A DNA stretch of 64,000 nucleotides from DATJBF01 sp035516795 (GTDB taxonomy: Bacteria > Verrucomicrobiota > Verrucomicrobiia > Palsa-1439): NCBI GenBank assembly GCA_035516795.1, contig DATIZX010000074.1, positions 7,183-71,182 of the forward strand, given 5' to 3'. Under the pieces are notes generated by a model. That model was not told where the DNA came from. It searched no databases and was given only the letters and a program-made list of their open reading frames with translations. This document shows, piece after piece, positions 40,673-49,020 of the stretch (positions are counted from its first letter, which is position 1; the number at the start of each line of letters is the position of its first letter). The translations under genes and the position numbers were made by a program.

Positions 40673-41353
40673 ATGACGCCAATCAAAATCATCGTCTGCG
40701 GCTCCAAGGGCCGGATGGGTCAGGCACTGCTCGCCTGCATCAAATCCGACCCCGAACTGCAGCTCGTTGGCGAGATTGACCAAGGCGACGATTTGGCGAA
40801 GGTGATCGCAAACGCCGACGTCGTTGTGGACTTTTCTGTTCACGAAGGTACGGCGGCGGTGGCGAAAATTGCCGCCGAGCACAAGAAGGCATTGGTCATC
40901 GGCACAACCGGTCACGACGATGGCGAAAGGAAGACGGTACGTGACTCGACGCGAACAATCCCGGTGATTTGGTCGGCGAACTTCAGCGCCGGAGTCAACA
41001 CGCTTTTCTGGCTGACGGAAAAGGTCGCGCAGATCGTCGGCAACAATTGGGAGGCAGAAGTTGTCGAAACGCATCACACGGCAAAAAAAGACGCGCCCAG
41101 CGGTACGGCGAAGCGGTTGCAGGAGATTCTGAAACGTGTCCGTGGCAAAGATGCTCCGGCACACGCGCTGCGCATCGGCGACGTGGTCGGCGATCACACG
41201 GTCACGTTTGGCACGGCTGGCGAGCGTCTCGAATTGACGCATCGTGCCAACAGCCGTGAGACCCTTGCGCGAGGGGCGCTGCGCGCCGCCAAATGGGCGG
41301 TGACGCAGAAACCTGGTTTATACGACATGCAGGACGTTTTGGGGTTACGATAG
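40673..41353 (+). CDS. dapB: 4-hydroxy-tetrahydrodipicolinate reductase
   Basis: 226 residues, a little short for the family (about 240-270). It reduces the DapA product with NAD(P)H. The nucleotide-binding start is IIVCGSKGRMGQALL. The catalytic His/Lys block is VVETHHTAKKDAPSGTA, and the substrate loop TTGHDDGERK and the HRANSRETLARGAL end are present. The ATG at 40673 fits the family opening. The lipoprotein gene follows 8 bases later and then folK, forming a dapA-dapB-lipoprotein-folK run. Confidence 0.95.
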   Translation: MTPIKIIVCGSKGRMGQALLACIKSDPELQLVGEIDQGDDLAKVIANADVVVDFSVHEGTAAVAKIAAEHKKALVIGTTGHDDGERKTVRDSTRTIPVIWSANFSAGVNTLFWLTEKVAQIVGNNWEAEVVETHHTAKKDAPSGTAKRLQEILKRVRGKDAPAHALRIGDVVGDHTVTFGTAGERLELTHRANSRETLARGALRAAKWAVTQKPGLYDMQDVLGLR

Positions 41354-41361
41354 TCGGAGCC

Positions 41362-41805
41362 ATGACGCCGAAACTCATTATTGGCTTCACGGTCGCGGTG
41401 CTGTTGGCATCTTGTTCCGATCTTGGGCAAAACGAGCAGCGGTCCGTCAGTCCGCGTGCCAAGGAAATCCGAGCCGCGCTGAATCACACGGTGATTCCAG
41501 AAATCGATCTGGAAAATGTGACGCCCGAAGAAGCGCTTCGGGTTTGGGCGGAGAAAAGTCGCGAGTATCATCCCCTGCATTTCAAGTTCCAGCATGTCCT
41601 TTCTTATCCCATGACATTTTCCCAGGGAACGTTGACCACAGGCGCCACGTCGGGACGCTCACCCAAAGTGACGGTGCGACGGAAAAACATCACCTCGAAG
41701 AGGTTGCTGGATGAGATTTGTCAGGAGGCGAATCTGGTCTGGACGATTACCGGTCGAGTGATTGTCATTCGTCCGCAAACGACGACGGCCGGCCAGCAGC
41801 CATGA
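41362..41805 (+). CDS. Small lipoprotein with an STN-like domain
   Basis: 147 residues. The signal peptide ends in a lipobox (AVLLASC), so it is lipid-anchored. The mature part (HTVIPEIDLENVTPEEALRV region, then ITSKRLLDEICQEANLVW and TITGRVIVIRP) resembles the small beta-alpha-beta secretin/TonB N-terminal type fold, in which a short-lived beta sheet mediates envelope protein contacts. Function is unknown. It lies between dapB and folK and its stop overlaps folK in ATGA, so it is translated from the same message. Confidence 0.65.
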   Translation: MTPKLIIGFTVAVLLASCSDLGQNEQRSVSPRAKEIRAALNHTVIPEIDLENVTPEEALRVWAEKSREYHPLHFKFQHVLSYPMTFSQGTLTTGATSGRSPKVTVRRKNITSKRLLDEICQEANLVWTITGRVIVIRPQTTTAGQQP

Positions 41806-42302
41806 AGATTGGCCTGGGTCTTGGATCGAATCTGGGCGACCGGCTCCGTCATCTCCAGCAAGCAAAGGCGTATTTATTAAGTTTGTCACGGGAAGCCTGG
41901 CACATTGCTTCGCCGCTGTACGAGACCGAGCCGGTCGGTTGTCCTCCCCATTCGCCCAGGTTCCTGAACGCGGTTCTGGAAGTCGAATACGAGGGCGCGC
42001 CGAAGACGTTGTTGAAGAAGATTCTGGCATACGAGGTGGCGCACGGACGAGATCGAGATTTGCCGAAGAATGCCGCCCGGACGATCGATATCGACATCCT
42101 TTATTTTGGTGAGAAGGAGATTCTAGAGAAAGATTTGGAGGTCCCGCATCCGCGGATGGCGGAGCGGCGATTCGTTTTGTTGCCGCTTTCCACAATTCGA
42201 CCCGACCTGATTGTGAAAGGCACCGGGAAAACTGTGCGGACGTTGTTGCGCGAGTTGCCTACGCGCGAAGGCGAGGTAAAGTTTGTACAGAACGAATGGT
42301 GA
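41802..42302 (+). CDS. folK: HPPK, 2-amino-4-hydroxy-6-hydroxymethyldihydropteridine pyrophosphokinase
   Basis: 166 residues, complete. It transfers pyrophosphate from ATP to the pterin in folate synthesis. Motifs are GLGLGSNLGDRLRHLQQA, SPLYETEPVG, RFLNAVLEV, RTIDIDILYFGE (metal-binding aspartates) and VPHPRMAERRFVLLPL. The ATG at 41802 overlaps the lipoprotein stop by 4 bases. panB follows after 101 bases with an inverted repeat in the gap. Confidence 0.95.
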   Translation: MKIGLGLGSNLGDRLRHLQQAKAYLLSLSREAWHIASPLYETEPVGCPPHSPRFLNAVLEVEYEGAPKTLLKKILAYEVAHGRDRDLPKNAARTIDIDILYFGEKEILEKDLEVPHPRMAERRFVLLPLSTIRPDLIVKGTGKTVRTLLRELPTREGEVKFVQNEW

Positions 42303-42376
42303 AAGCGTTAATGATGTTAAAGTCGTTAAAGGGTTGAGAGAGGAGGAAGTTCCTTTCGCGACCTCTTTAACGCTTT
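42302..42376. other. Long-spaced inverted repeat between folK and panB
   Basis: AAAGCGTTAA (42302-42311) pairs exactly with TTAACGCTTT (42367-42376); the interior contains AGGAAGTTCCT, almost a palindrome. It could fold as a leader structure or be a degenerate mobile end. There is no T-run, so it is not an obvious terminator. Confidence 0.45.
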
Positions 42377-42403
42377 TAACCGATCAATTTCTTCAACACT
42401 GAC

Positions 42404-43204
42404 ATGAATGAGCACAAGGTGACAATTCACACGCTGCAGCGGATGAAAAAGCGCGGCGAGAAGATCGCCGCACTGACCGCCTACGATTTCTTCACGACCA
42501 AAATCATGGATGAGGTGGGCGTGCAATTGATTCTCGTTGGCGATTCTTTGGGCATGGCCGTGCTCGGCTACGAGAACACGTTGGCCGTGACGATGGAGGA
42601 GATGCTCCATCACACGGCCGCGGTCGCCCGGGCGAAACCGAACGCGTTGCTAGTGGCCGACATGCCGTTCATGACGTATTCAAACGTCAGCCAGGCCATC
42701 GAAAATGCCCGGCGTTTCATCCAAGCCGGGGCTGAAGCGGTCAAAGTCGAAGGTGGCGAAGCGATTGTCGAACAAGTGCGCGCGCTCGTTGCCGGAGGCA
42801 CCCCGGTGCTGGGCCACATCGGTCTGTTGCCGCAAGCAATCCTCGAAACCGGCGGTTACAAAATCCAGGGGCGCACGCCGCAATCGGCCGAGAAGGTTCT
42901 CCAAGACGCGCGGGCCATAGAAGCGGCGGGAGCGTTTGCGATCGTGGTCGAAGGTGTCGTGACGTCGGTCGCCGAGAAAGTCACGGCCTCAATCAAAATC
43001 CCGACGCTCGGGATTGGCGCCGGACCACATTGCGACGGCCAGATTCTGGTGAGCAACGATATGCTCGGTCTATTCACGCGGTTCACGCCGAAACACGTCA
43101 AGCGCTACGCCAATCTCGCCGAAGAAATGCGGAAAGCATTCGCAACGTACAAGGGCGAAGTCGAGGCGGGCACATTTCCCGGCAAGGAACAGACCTTTTC
43201 TTAA
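42404..43204 (+). CDS. panB: 3-methyl-2-oxobutanoate hydroxymethyltransferase
   Basis: 266 residues, complete TIM barrel. It makes ketopantoate for pantothenate and CoA. Motifs are IAALTAYDFFTTKIMDEVG, LVGDSLGMAVLGY (metal-binding Asp), VADMPFMTY, AVKVEGGE, GHIGLLPQ and GIGAGPHCDGQILV. The start follows MNEHKVTIHTLQRMKKRGEK, normal for the family. panC is not visible in the window. The next gene downstream is on the opposite strand. Confidence 0.95.
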   Translation: MNEHKVTIHTLQRMKKRGEKIAALTAYDFFTTKIMDEVGVQLILVGDSLGMAVLGYENTLAVTMEEMLHHTAAVARAKPNALLVADMPFMTYSNVSQAIENARRFIQAGAEAVKVEGGEAIVEQVRALVAGGTPVLGHIGLLPQAILETGGYKIQGRTPQSAEKVLQDARAIEAAGAFAIVVEGVVTSVAEKVTASIKIPTLGIGAGPHCDGQILVSNDMLGLFTRFTPKHVKRYANLAEEMRKAFATYKGEVEAGTFPGKEQTFS

Positions 43205-43255
43205 GTGCAGAATGGATTTGTCCGCGGCGACGAGCTGCGCCAGCCGAAGCCGAGA

Positions 43256-44380
43256 TCAGTTCACCACGATTGCTCGATAAAACCGTTGCGGCTGGCCCAA
43301 TGTCGATTCGCTGAAAGAAGTCGAGTTGCTCGAAGCGGCAATATCGGTCAGATCATTCCACGAGGCATCGTCCATTTGCTGTTTCCATTGGACCCGATAG
43401 GTCCGGCCGGAAACGGAGCCCCACGAAAAGCTAAAGTTGTCGCCGGCGACATTTGCAAAGGCGACGACCGGAACATTCGTCGCGAAGATGGTATTCAGCA
43501 ACTTGGCGAGGCGCTGTCCGCCAATGGCCATGCGCTGTTCGGTGGTGGTCTGCGCGGTATTGAGATAAGCGGACGAGGGCGCGGTGTTAGATGAGATGTT
43601 TTTATAAACGATCGTCTCCGCGATTCCTCGGCCTTCCACAGCCCAATCCATGGGATCGGGGTTCGAACCCACGCTCTTGGCGTACGGATAGTCGGCCTCG
43701 ATGCCGGCGACCTTGTTGTTCACCGTGGCCTGGCTGGCGGAACTGAACGGCTTCCGCGAGATCGAATCGGTCAGATAGCCGCCGCCCGAATCCCAGAGCG
43801 AATGAAGGTTGCTCCAATTGCCAGTGATGTAGAAGCCGTTGCCACCAGCGTCACCCGTGGGTTGATTCGTGCTAATGCCGTTGGAGCAATGCAAAGGCTG
43901 CTCAATATCACCGACATAGTGGAGCACATAACGCAAGGCGGTGGCCTGGTCGGTCAACGTGGCATTGGTGCTTTGCAGTGTGGCAATGTACTGGTTGAGA
44001 GCCGTAACAACATTCGGGACCTCGGGGGGAACGCCGTTGGTCGGATAGCCATCGAGACTGATGGGCAAATCAATATAATGAGAAGTGCCCGTGCCCAACT
44101 GACTTTTGAAATCGTCGGCCCAGACGGCGGCAGTCACGAAATTGCTACTTTGAGTACTTGAGTAGGTGAGCGGCACCGCAACGAGGGCGTCGCACCTGAC
44201 TTTTACCTCGGGATCGAGGTGATTGTAAGCGATTTGCGCAACCAGCATGTGCCCTTCTGCATTCCAGGCCAGCGCAGGACGTTCAAAGCAAAAACAGACG
44301 AGAAGACAAACTAAAGAGCTAATCGTCCCAACTGTGAATTTAGACCCGAGGTGACTCAGGCAGGCTTCCCTTTTTCCCAT
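43256..44380 (-). CDS. Secreted S1/P1-type nuclease with a C-terminal extension
   Basis: 374 residues. The signal peptide ends at PALA, leaving Trp39 as the first mature residue; in P1 nuclease the N-terminal Trp amine binds zinc. Other zinc-site motifs are AEGHMLVAQIAY, WADDFKS, SHYIDLP, LHYVGDIEQPLHC and NLHSLWDSGGG. It should cut single-stranded nucleic acids or 3'-nucleotides outside the cell. The last 60-65 residues (FSWGSVSGRTYRVQWKQQM then QPQRFYRAIVVN) are an added beta-sandwich-like module typical of secreted verrucomicrobial proteins. It is the last of three same-strand secreted genes. Confidence 0.88.
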   Translation of the reverse strand: MGKREACLSHLGSKFTVGTISSLVCLLVCFCFERPALAWNAEGHMLVAQIAYNHLDPEVKVRCDALVAVPLTYSSTQSSNFVTAAVWADDFKSQLGTGTSHYIDLPISLDGYPTNGVPPEVPNVVTALNQYIATLQSTNATLTDQATALRYVLHYVGDIEQPLHCSNGISTNQPTGDAGGNGFYITGNWSNLHSLWDSGGGYLTDSISRKPFSSASQATVNNKVAGIEADYPYAKSVGSNPDPMDWAVEGRGIAETIVYKNISSNTAPSSAYLNTAQTTTEQRMAIGGQRLAKLLNTIFATNVPVVAFANVAGDNFSFSWGSVSGRTYRVQWKQQMDDASWNDLTDIAASSNSTSFSESTLGQPQRFYRAIVVN

Positions 44381-44490
44381 ACTCTCGCGAGTAATGCTAT
44401 CTCCGGATCAATTCGGCGTCAAACACATTCCAGTTCCTGCAGCAAAAAAGTCTGAACACCTGTAAAAACCGCGAGTTGCGCCAATACGGC

Positions 44491-45324
44491 TCAAGGGAAA
44501 GACGTAACTCTGAGTCGAATAAACCGGTTGGTAGCACTGGTAACCGGGAAGCCAATGTCGCTGACCCTGATTTTCTGCGCTGTAGTATTCGCGTCAGTGA
44601 CAATCTCGGCGACGCCGTTTGTGCTCCACGGACCACCCGGATCGGCGGCGACTTCGGGCGTGTAGGTCAAATCCGTTGCGCCAAGAACCTTGGTATATGT
44701 CAACGTCAGACAATCGCAGTTGGGGTCTATCTGCGGAGTCAGCAGACCCGTTTCATCTGGGCTATTCGGGTTCAGGCTGAATGCATATTCGAGCAGATTC
44801 ACGAGGCCGTCGCTGTCCGGATCGGCCAATGGGCCGCTGATCGCAGGGTTGTTGGTGTTTGCGCCGAATTGCTGGAACTGCCAGAGATCGAATGGCGTAT
44901 CGAACACGGACACCTGGATGGTTTGCATGCCCAGATTGGCCGCCGCGAAAATGTCCGCGCCTCCGAAAATCGTGACCGAGCCCGAGTAATCACCAGGCAG
45001 CGTCGTGGCGTCGATCGTAATGATACACACGACATCGCTGTACGTTTCACCCGGCGAAAGAATCCCGGGCACGTTGGCAAAGAATGCATTTGAATCGCCC
45101 GCAAGATAATTCGTGGCGACGCCATCGAAGCTGAACTGGATATCGTTCAGGTACAAATCGTCGGTCAGACTGGTGTTGCTCAACGTGCCTGAGAAGACCA
45201 CGAGGTTGCTGCGCGCGCCGAGCTGCGTTGCGGGCGTGAAAGCAAAGCTCAAGCCGGCCCGGGTCGATGGTGTGAGGGACAACAGGCTGGCGGCAAGCAG
45301 GAGGTTGAGAGTTTCTTGTCGCAC
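44491..45324 (-). CDS. Secreted protein of unknown function
   Basis: 277 residues with a signal peptide (TLNLLLAASLLSLTPSTRAG). A beta-rich N-terminal part (to about 140) is followed by ADPDSDGLVNLLEYAFSLNP, a calcium-binding-like DxDxDG segment often seen near the C-terminus of verrucomicrobial surface proteins, and then a C-terminal sandwich-like module (TYTPEVAADPGGPWS, FIRLRVTSFP). I cannot name a function. It lies 12 bases downstream of the beta-propeller gene on the same strand, so they are probably co-transcribed. Confidence 0.7.
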   Translation of the reverse strand: MRQETLNLLLAASLLSLTPSTRAGLSFAFTPATQLGARSNLVVFSGTLSNTSLTDDLYLNDIQFSFDGVATNYLAGDSNAFFANVPGILSPGETYSDVVCIITIDATTLPGDYSGSVTIFGGADIFAAANLGMQTIQVSVFDTPFDLWQFQQFGANTNNPAISGPLADPDSDGLVNLLEYAFSLNPNSPDETGLLTPQIDPNCDCLTLTYTKVLGATDLTYTPEVAADPGGPWSTNGVAEIVTDANTTAQKIRVSDIGFPVTSATNRFIRLRVTSFP

Positions 45325-45336
45325 GATCCGTTCCCC

Positions 45337-46920
45337 TCACCGACCGACGGCGTACAGCGTGGCGTTATTGATGGCGAACACGATTCCATTCACACCGATA
45401 ATCGTTGGCGTGTAGGCCTCGCCGAGACCCGTCGTCAACGTGGTGGTTTGAATGAGCGTGTTGGAGGTCAAATCCCAGCGATACAATTTGCCATCCTCGT
45501 TGTTGGCCAACACGGATCTGGTAAACGGATCGATGGCGGCGGTATTGATGCACCACTCGCGAACAGCGTTCGGGAGACTATTCGTGAATTCGGAATCCGG
45601 CGTTGGCCCGGCAATGGTGAGGATTTCTTTCATAACCGTCGCGCCGGAAATCGGGTCGGTCATGCTGTCATGCGGATCGAGAATGGCGATCTTGTTGACG
45701 CCGTCACCGCCAGCCTCCGCGTAATTGTTATACTTGGTCATAAGCAGATACGATGAAGCCCCGTGGTAGGACGGAACCATCGAAGCGGGTACGACCGACG
45801 CTGTATCGTCCCAGCCAAACGCGCCGGGGGTTTTGGTTTGCGTGAGCCCGCCATCGAAATGCAGCAGCCAACCGCGGTAATGGTTCGCTCCGAGCGGATT
45901 CTCCAGGACACCAAAGTACACATCGCCATCGGAGCCAATGGTCGGTGACGCGGTCCCATCGTCGTACAAACTCGCGTTGTTGGCGGGTGTCCTGGCGTCT
46001 TTGAGCCGGACTCTGGCAATCGGCTCGAGCGTCCGGCTATCCAACGCCACCAGATAACCCGAGCCGTAACTGCCGGTGCTGACGGCGACGTAGAGCGTTT
46101 TGTGATCGTTGCTCAACCCGGGAGCGCAATTAAGAACCACCTTGGTGATCGCGCTGTCGGCAGCCGCGGCGCTGGCGGAAATCCAGGTACCAGTTCCCGA
46201 GCAATCGATACGAGCGACACCGCTTGTAAGCGCAAGAGGCGTGGAACCGGTGACTTGAAACCCGAAATAGATATTGCCGTACCGGTCAGAGGTGAGCGGC
46301 GTGTTGATGAACACATTCGTCAGATACACGTTGGTATCAGCCAGGTAATTGGCGAGTCCGTAGAACGCAATCTGCCCGACGCTGGGCGCCGCGTTCGTGT
46401 CGGGACCATCACAATAGTAAACCGTCCCACCGCCGCCGGGGAAATAGAGGCGGTTTTTCGGCGTCAACGTGGGTGAGAAACTGGGCGTCCAATTATGCGG
46501 TGGCAGCCGATAATCGGTGGACTGCATCCAGTTGAGAGTGCCGTTGGTTGCGCCGCGCGCTTCGACACGGAATCCATCGGTAGCGCCGACCTTTACCGGC
46601 ACGATGACGGTGTTGGAGCGGGTGATCAACGGCGATCCGTAGTGAATGAGCAACTCATCGCCGCTGTACTGGGGATCTAAATCCACCGGCGTTTGCCAGA
46701 GGATTTGGTTCAGTGGCTGGGATGGCGTCGGCGAAAGAGCGCTGTGCTGCGAGTCATGTCCGTATCCCACCCAGGGAATTCGAAGGCTTTGTGCCGACGC
46801 GTCCAAGGAAAGCAGTGCGACAAAGCCAGTGACCGCCACCTTGGTGACAATGATCCACGCATGGCGCTTGAGAAACCACAGCGATTTGTGCCCTTCGAGC
46901 AACACGATTCCTCGCCTCAA
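45337..46920 (-). CDS. Secreted beta-propeller-like protein
   Basis: 527 residues. An N-terminal signal/anchor segment (residues about 20-43, ending DASAQS) precedes repeated beta-strand units of the kind seen in PQQ-type propellers: SLRIPWVGYGHDSQHSALSP, YGSPLITRSNTVIVPVK, PTIGSDGDVYFGVLE, SVLANNEDGKLYRWDL and TIIGVNGIVFAINNATLYAV. No catalytic or PQQ-binding residues are evident. It is probably an exported binding or structural protein. The start may instead be a few codons downstream (the KSLWFLKRHAWIIVTKVAV segment is the hydrophobic core). Confidence 0.7.
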   Translation of the reverse strand: MRRGIVLLEGHKSLWFLKRHAWIIVTKVAVTGFVALLSLDASAQSLRIPWVGYGHDSQHSALSPTPSQPLNQILWQTPVDLDPQYSGDELLIHYGSPLITRSNTVIVPVKVGATDGFRVEARGATNGTLNWMQSTDYRLPPHNWTPSFSPTLTPKNRLYFPGGGGTVYYCDGPDTNAAPSVGQIAFYGLANYLADTNVYLTNVFINTPLTSDRYGNIYFGFQVTGSTPLALTSGVARIDCSGTGTWISASAAAADSAITKVVLNCAPGLSNDHKTLYVAVSTGSYGSGYLVALDSRTLEPIARVRLKDARTPANNASLYDDGTASPTIGSDGDVYFGVLENPLGANHYRGWLLHFDGGLTQTKTPGAFGWDDTASVVPASMVPSYHGASSYLLMTKYNNYAEAGGDGVNKIAILDPHDSMTDPISGATVMKEILTIAGPTPDSEFTNSLPNAVREWCINTAAIDPFTRSVLANNEDGKLYRWDLTSNTLIQTTTLTTGLGEAYTPTIIGVNGIVFAINNATLYAVGR

Positions 46921-47017
46921 TTGTTATTAGCTGGCGTTGAAACTGCGATCCGCGGAAAGTGTAGCAGTTTCGTCCGAGAAATCCAGTCGGCAATCCAGAT
47001 CTCAGGGCGAGCAAGAG

Positions 47018-47075
47018 TGTAGCCGCAGGCTTTAGCCTGCGCGGGGGAAGCGCACCCGTAAAGGGTGCGGCTACA
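47018..47075. repeat. Paired REP-like palindromes, CGCAGGCTTTAGCCTGCG type
   Basis: TGTAGC, CGCAGGCT-TT-AGCCTGCG, then CGCACCC-GTAAA-GGGTGCG and GCTACA, upstream of the DUF1800 gene. Confidence 0.7.
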
Positions 47076-47161
47076 GGGAAATCGGTTTTGTTAGTCGGAA
47101 TTAGGTCACGCCAGAAAAGTTTGCCCCGCTACTCGGATTAGTTCATGGTGTTAGATGCGGT

Positions 47162-49000
47162 ATGTCACGGGCGCATTCAACAGATAGTCGCGATTTAAGG
47201 GTTCTTGGTTTCCGTCCTTTCTGTGCGCTGCTGTGTGGTCTGGCCGCCTGCTCGCTTCTCGCCATTCCGCTTCGGGCGGAAGACCAACTCACGCCCGACC
47301 AAAAGATCATTCACGTCTTGGATCGGCTCGGCTTTGGGCCGCGTCCCGGTGACGTGGAACGCGTGAAACAGATGGGCTTGGGAAACTATCTGCAGCAGCA
47401 GTTGCATCCCGAACGGATTGACGATTCCGCCGTAGAAGAGAAGCTGGGTGCATTTCCTGCCTTATCGATGACCTCGACGGCTTTGATGGAAGCGCTCCAC
47501 GAAGATCAGCGGCTCGCCGCTGAGCGCAAAAAGGCGAAAGCCGAGGCCGAGAAGCAAAGTGAAATAAAGGGCGGCTCTCAATCGGGGGATGCCGAGATGC
47601 GCGCCGAGAATCTGCGGAAGTTCATGGACGACAAGCCCGGCGAGCATTTGTCGCGAATCGCCGTGGCCCAATTGCAGGACGCCAAGATCATTCGTGCTGT
47701 GGAATCCAACCGCCAGCTTTACGAGGTCTTGGTTGATTTCTGGAGCAATCATTTCAACATCGACGTTCGCAAAGGTTCCTGTCGGGTCTTGAAGGTCATC
47801 GATGACCGTGAAGCCATTCGCCCGCACGTTTTCGGTAAGTTCCGCGACTTGCTCGAGGCCTCGGCGAAAAGCCCGGCGATGCTGTTCTATCTCGATAACG
47901 CGCAAAACTCTGCGGCGCGCGAGCTGACGCCGCGCGAAGAACTCATCCGGGCGCGCCTGCGCGCGCGAGTCCCGGGTGCCCTACCGGATCCAATCGACAC
48001 CGGCAAACCTCGCGTGGTCGGCGCGATCAACGAGAACTATGCGCGAGAGATTATGGAATTGCACACGCTCGGCGTGGACGGCGGGTACTCCCAGAAAGAC
48101 GTGCAGGAAGTTGCGCGCTGTTTCACCGGTTGGGGCATCAATTTACGAACGGGTGCATTCGAGTTCCACCCGCGCCGCCACGATGAGGGCCAGAAAATTG
48201 TGCTTGGCCACATGATTCCCGCTGGCGGCGGGGCAAACGACGTGGAGACGGTACTCGATATTCTGGCGCGCAGTCCTTCCACGGCGAAATTCATTTCAGG
48301 CGAGCTCTGCCAGCGCCTCGTGGCGGATGATCCTCCGGCGGCGCTGGTGGATCGCGTCGCGGGCGTCTTCCGCGCGACCGACGGCGACTTGCGGAAGGTC
48401 GTCGAGGCAATCATCTATAGCCCGGAGTTTTATTCGCCCGCGGCGTATCGCGCGAAAATCAAATCCCCGTTTGAATTCGCGGTGTCGGCAGTGCGGGCAG
48501 CCGGCGGAACGATGATGCCCGAGGACAACGTGAGACCCCCGCTAACGATGCGACTGGCGATGGAAACGGGCGCGACGTTCGGCCGGGGTATGGATCGTCT
48601 GGCCAATGCCCGGCGCAAGACGCTCGACCTCTCCATTATTCAGCTTGGTCAACCGTTGTTCGCCTATCAGGCGCCGACCGGCTATCCCGAGGACTCGCGC
48701 AAATGGGTCAATGCCGGCGCGCTCATTGCCCGCATGAACTTCTCGCTCACCCTTGCCGAACAGAATTTGGTCGATGTCAGTCTGCCGATCGACAACCTGG
48801 TGCGGGGCGTGGACATTGACAAACCTGAGCTGGTCCTCAATCGGCTTAACGACGTGTTGTTGCAGGGCCGGATGAGCGAGTCCACCCGCGCCACGCTGGA
48901 GAAACAGGCTTTGGGCCCGCGTGGCGGCGTCGCCACCACCGTCAACGTGCCGCAACTCGTGGCACTGATGCTCGGTTCACCTGAATTCCAAAGACACTGA
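47162..49000 (+). CDS. DUF1800 family secreted protein
   Basis: 612 residues. A signal peptide (LLCGLAACSLLAIPLRAED) is followed by DUF1800 motifs: ILDRLGFGPRPGD-type block HVLDRLGFGPRPGDVERV, WSNHFNIDVRKG, INENYAREIMELHTLGVDGG and VARCFTGWGINL. The family is common in Planctomycetota and Verrucomicrobiota and is nearly always paired with a DUF1501 protein, as here. The biochemical role is not known; export and envelope or extracellular action are inferred. A Lys/Glu-rich segment (about 120-145) may be a linker. The next gene starts about 20 bases after the stop. Confidence 0.88.
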   Translation: MSRAHSTDSRDLRVLGFRPFCALLCGLAACSLLAIPLRAEDQLTPDQKIIHVLDRLGFGPRPGDVERVKQMGLGNYLQQQLHPERIDDSAVEEKLGAFPALSMTSTALMEALHEDQRLAAERKKAKAEAEKQSEIKGGSQSGDAEMRAENLRKFMDDKPGEHLSRIAVAQLQDAKIIRAVESNRQLYEVLVDFWSNHFNIDVRKGSCRVLKVIDDREAIRPHVFGKFRDLLEASAKSPAMLFYLDNAQNSAARELTPREELIRARLRARVPGALPDPIDTGKPRVVGAINENYAREIMELHTLGVDGGYSQKDVQEVARCFTGWGINLRTGAFEFHPRRHDEGQKIVLGHMIPAGGGANDVETVLDILARSPSTAKFISGELCQRLVADDPPAALVDRVAGVFRATDGDLRKVVEAIIYSPEFYSPAAYRAKIKSPFEFAVSAVRAAGGTMMPEDNVRPPLTMRLAMETGATFGRGMDRLANARRKTLDLSIIQLGQPLFAYQAPTGYPEDSRKWVNAGALIARMNFSLTLAEQNLVDVSLPIDNLVRGVDIDKPELVLNRLNDVLLQGRMSESTRATLEKQALGPRGGVATTVNVPQLVALMLGSPEFQRH

Positions 49001-49020
49001 TGAATCCAAGGAGCGCTTCT

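Noticed and set aside
43640..43665. tRNA T-arm-like sequence GGGTTCGAACCC-type (GGTTCGAACCC).
   Set aside because: It lies inside the S1/P1 nuclease coding sequence and no acceptor, D or anticodon arm can be folded around it. I found no tRNA or rRNA gene in the window.
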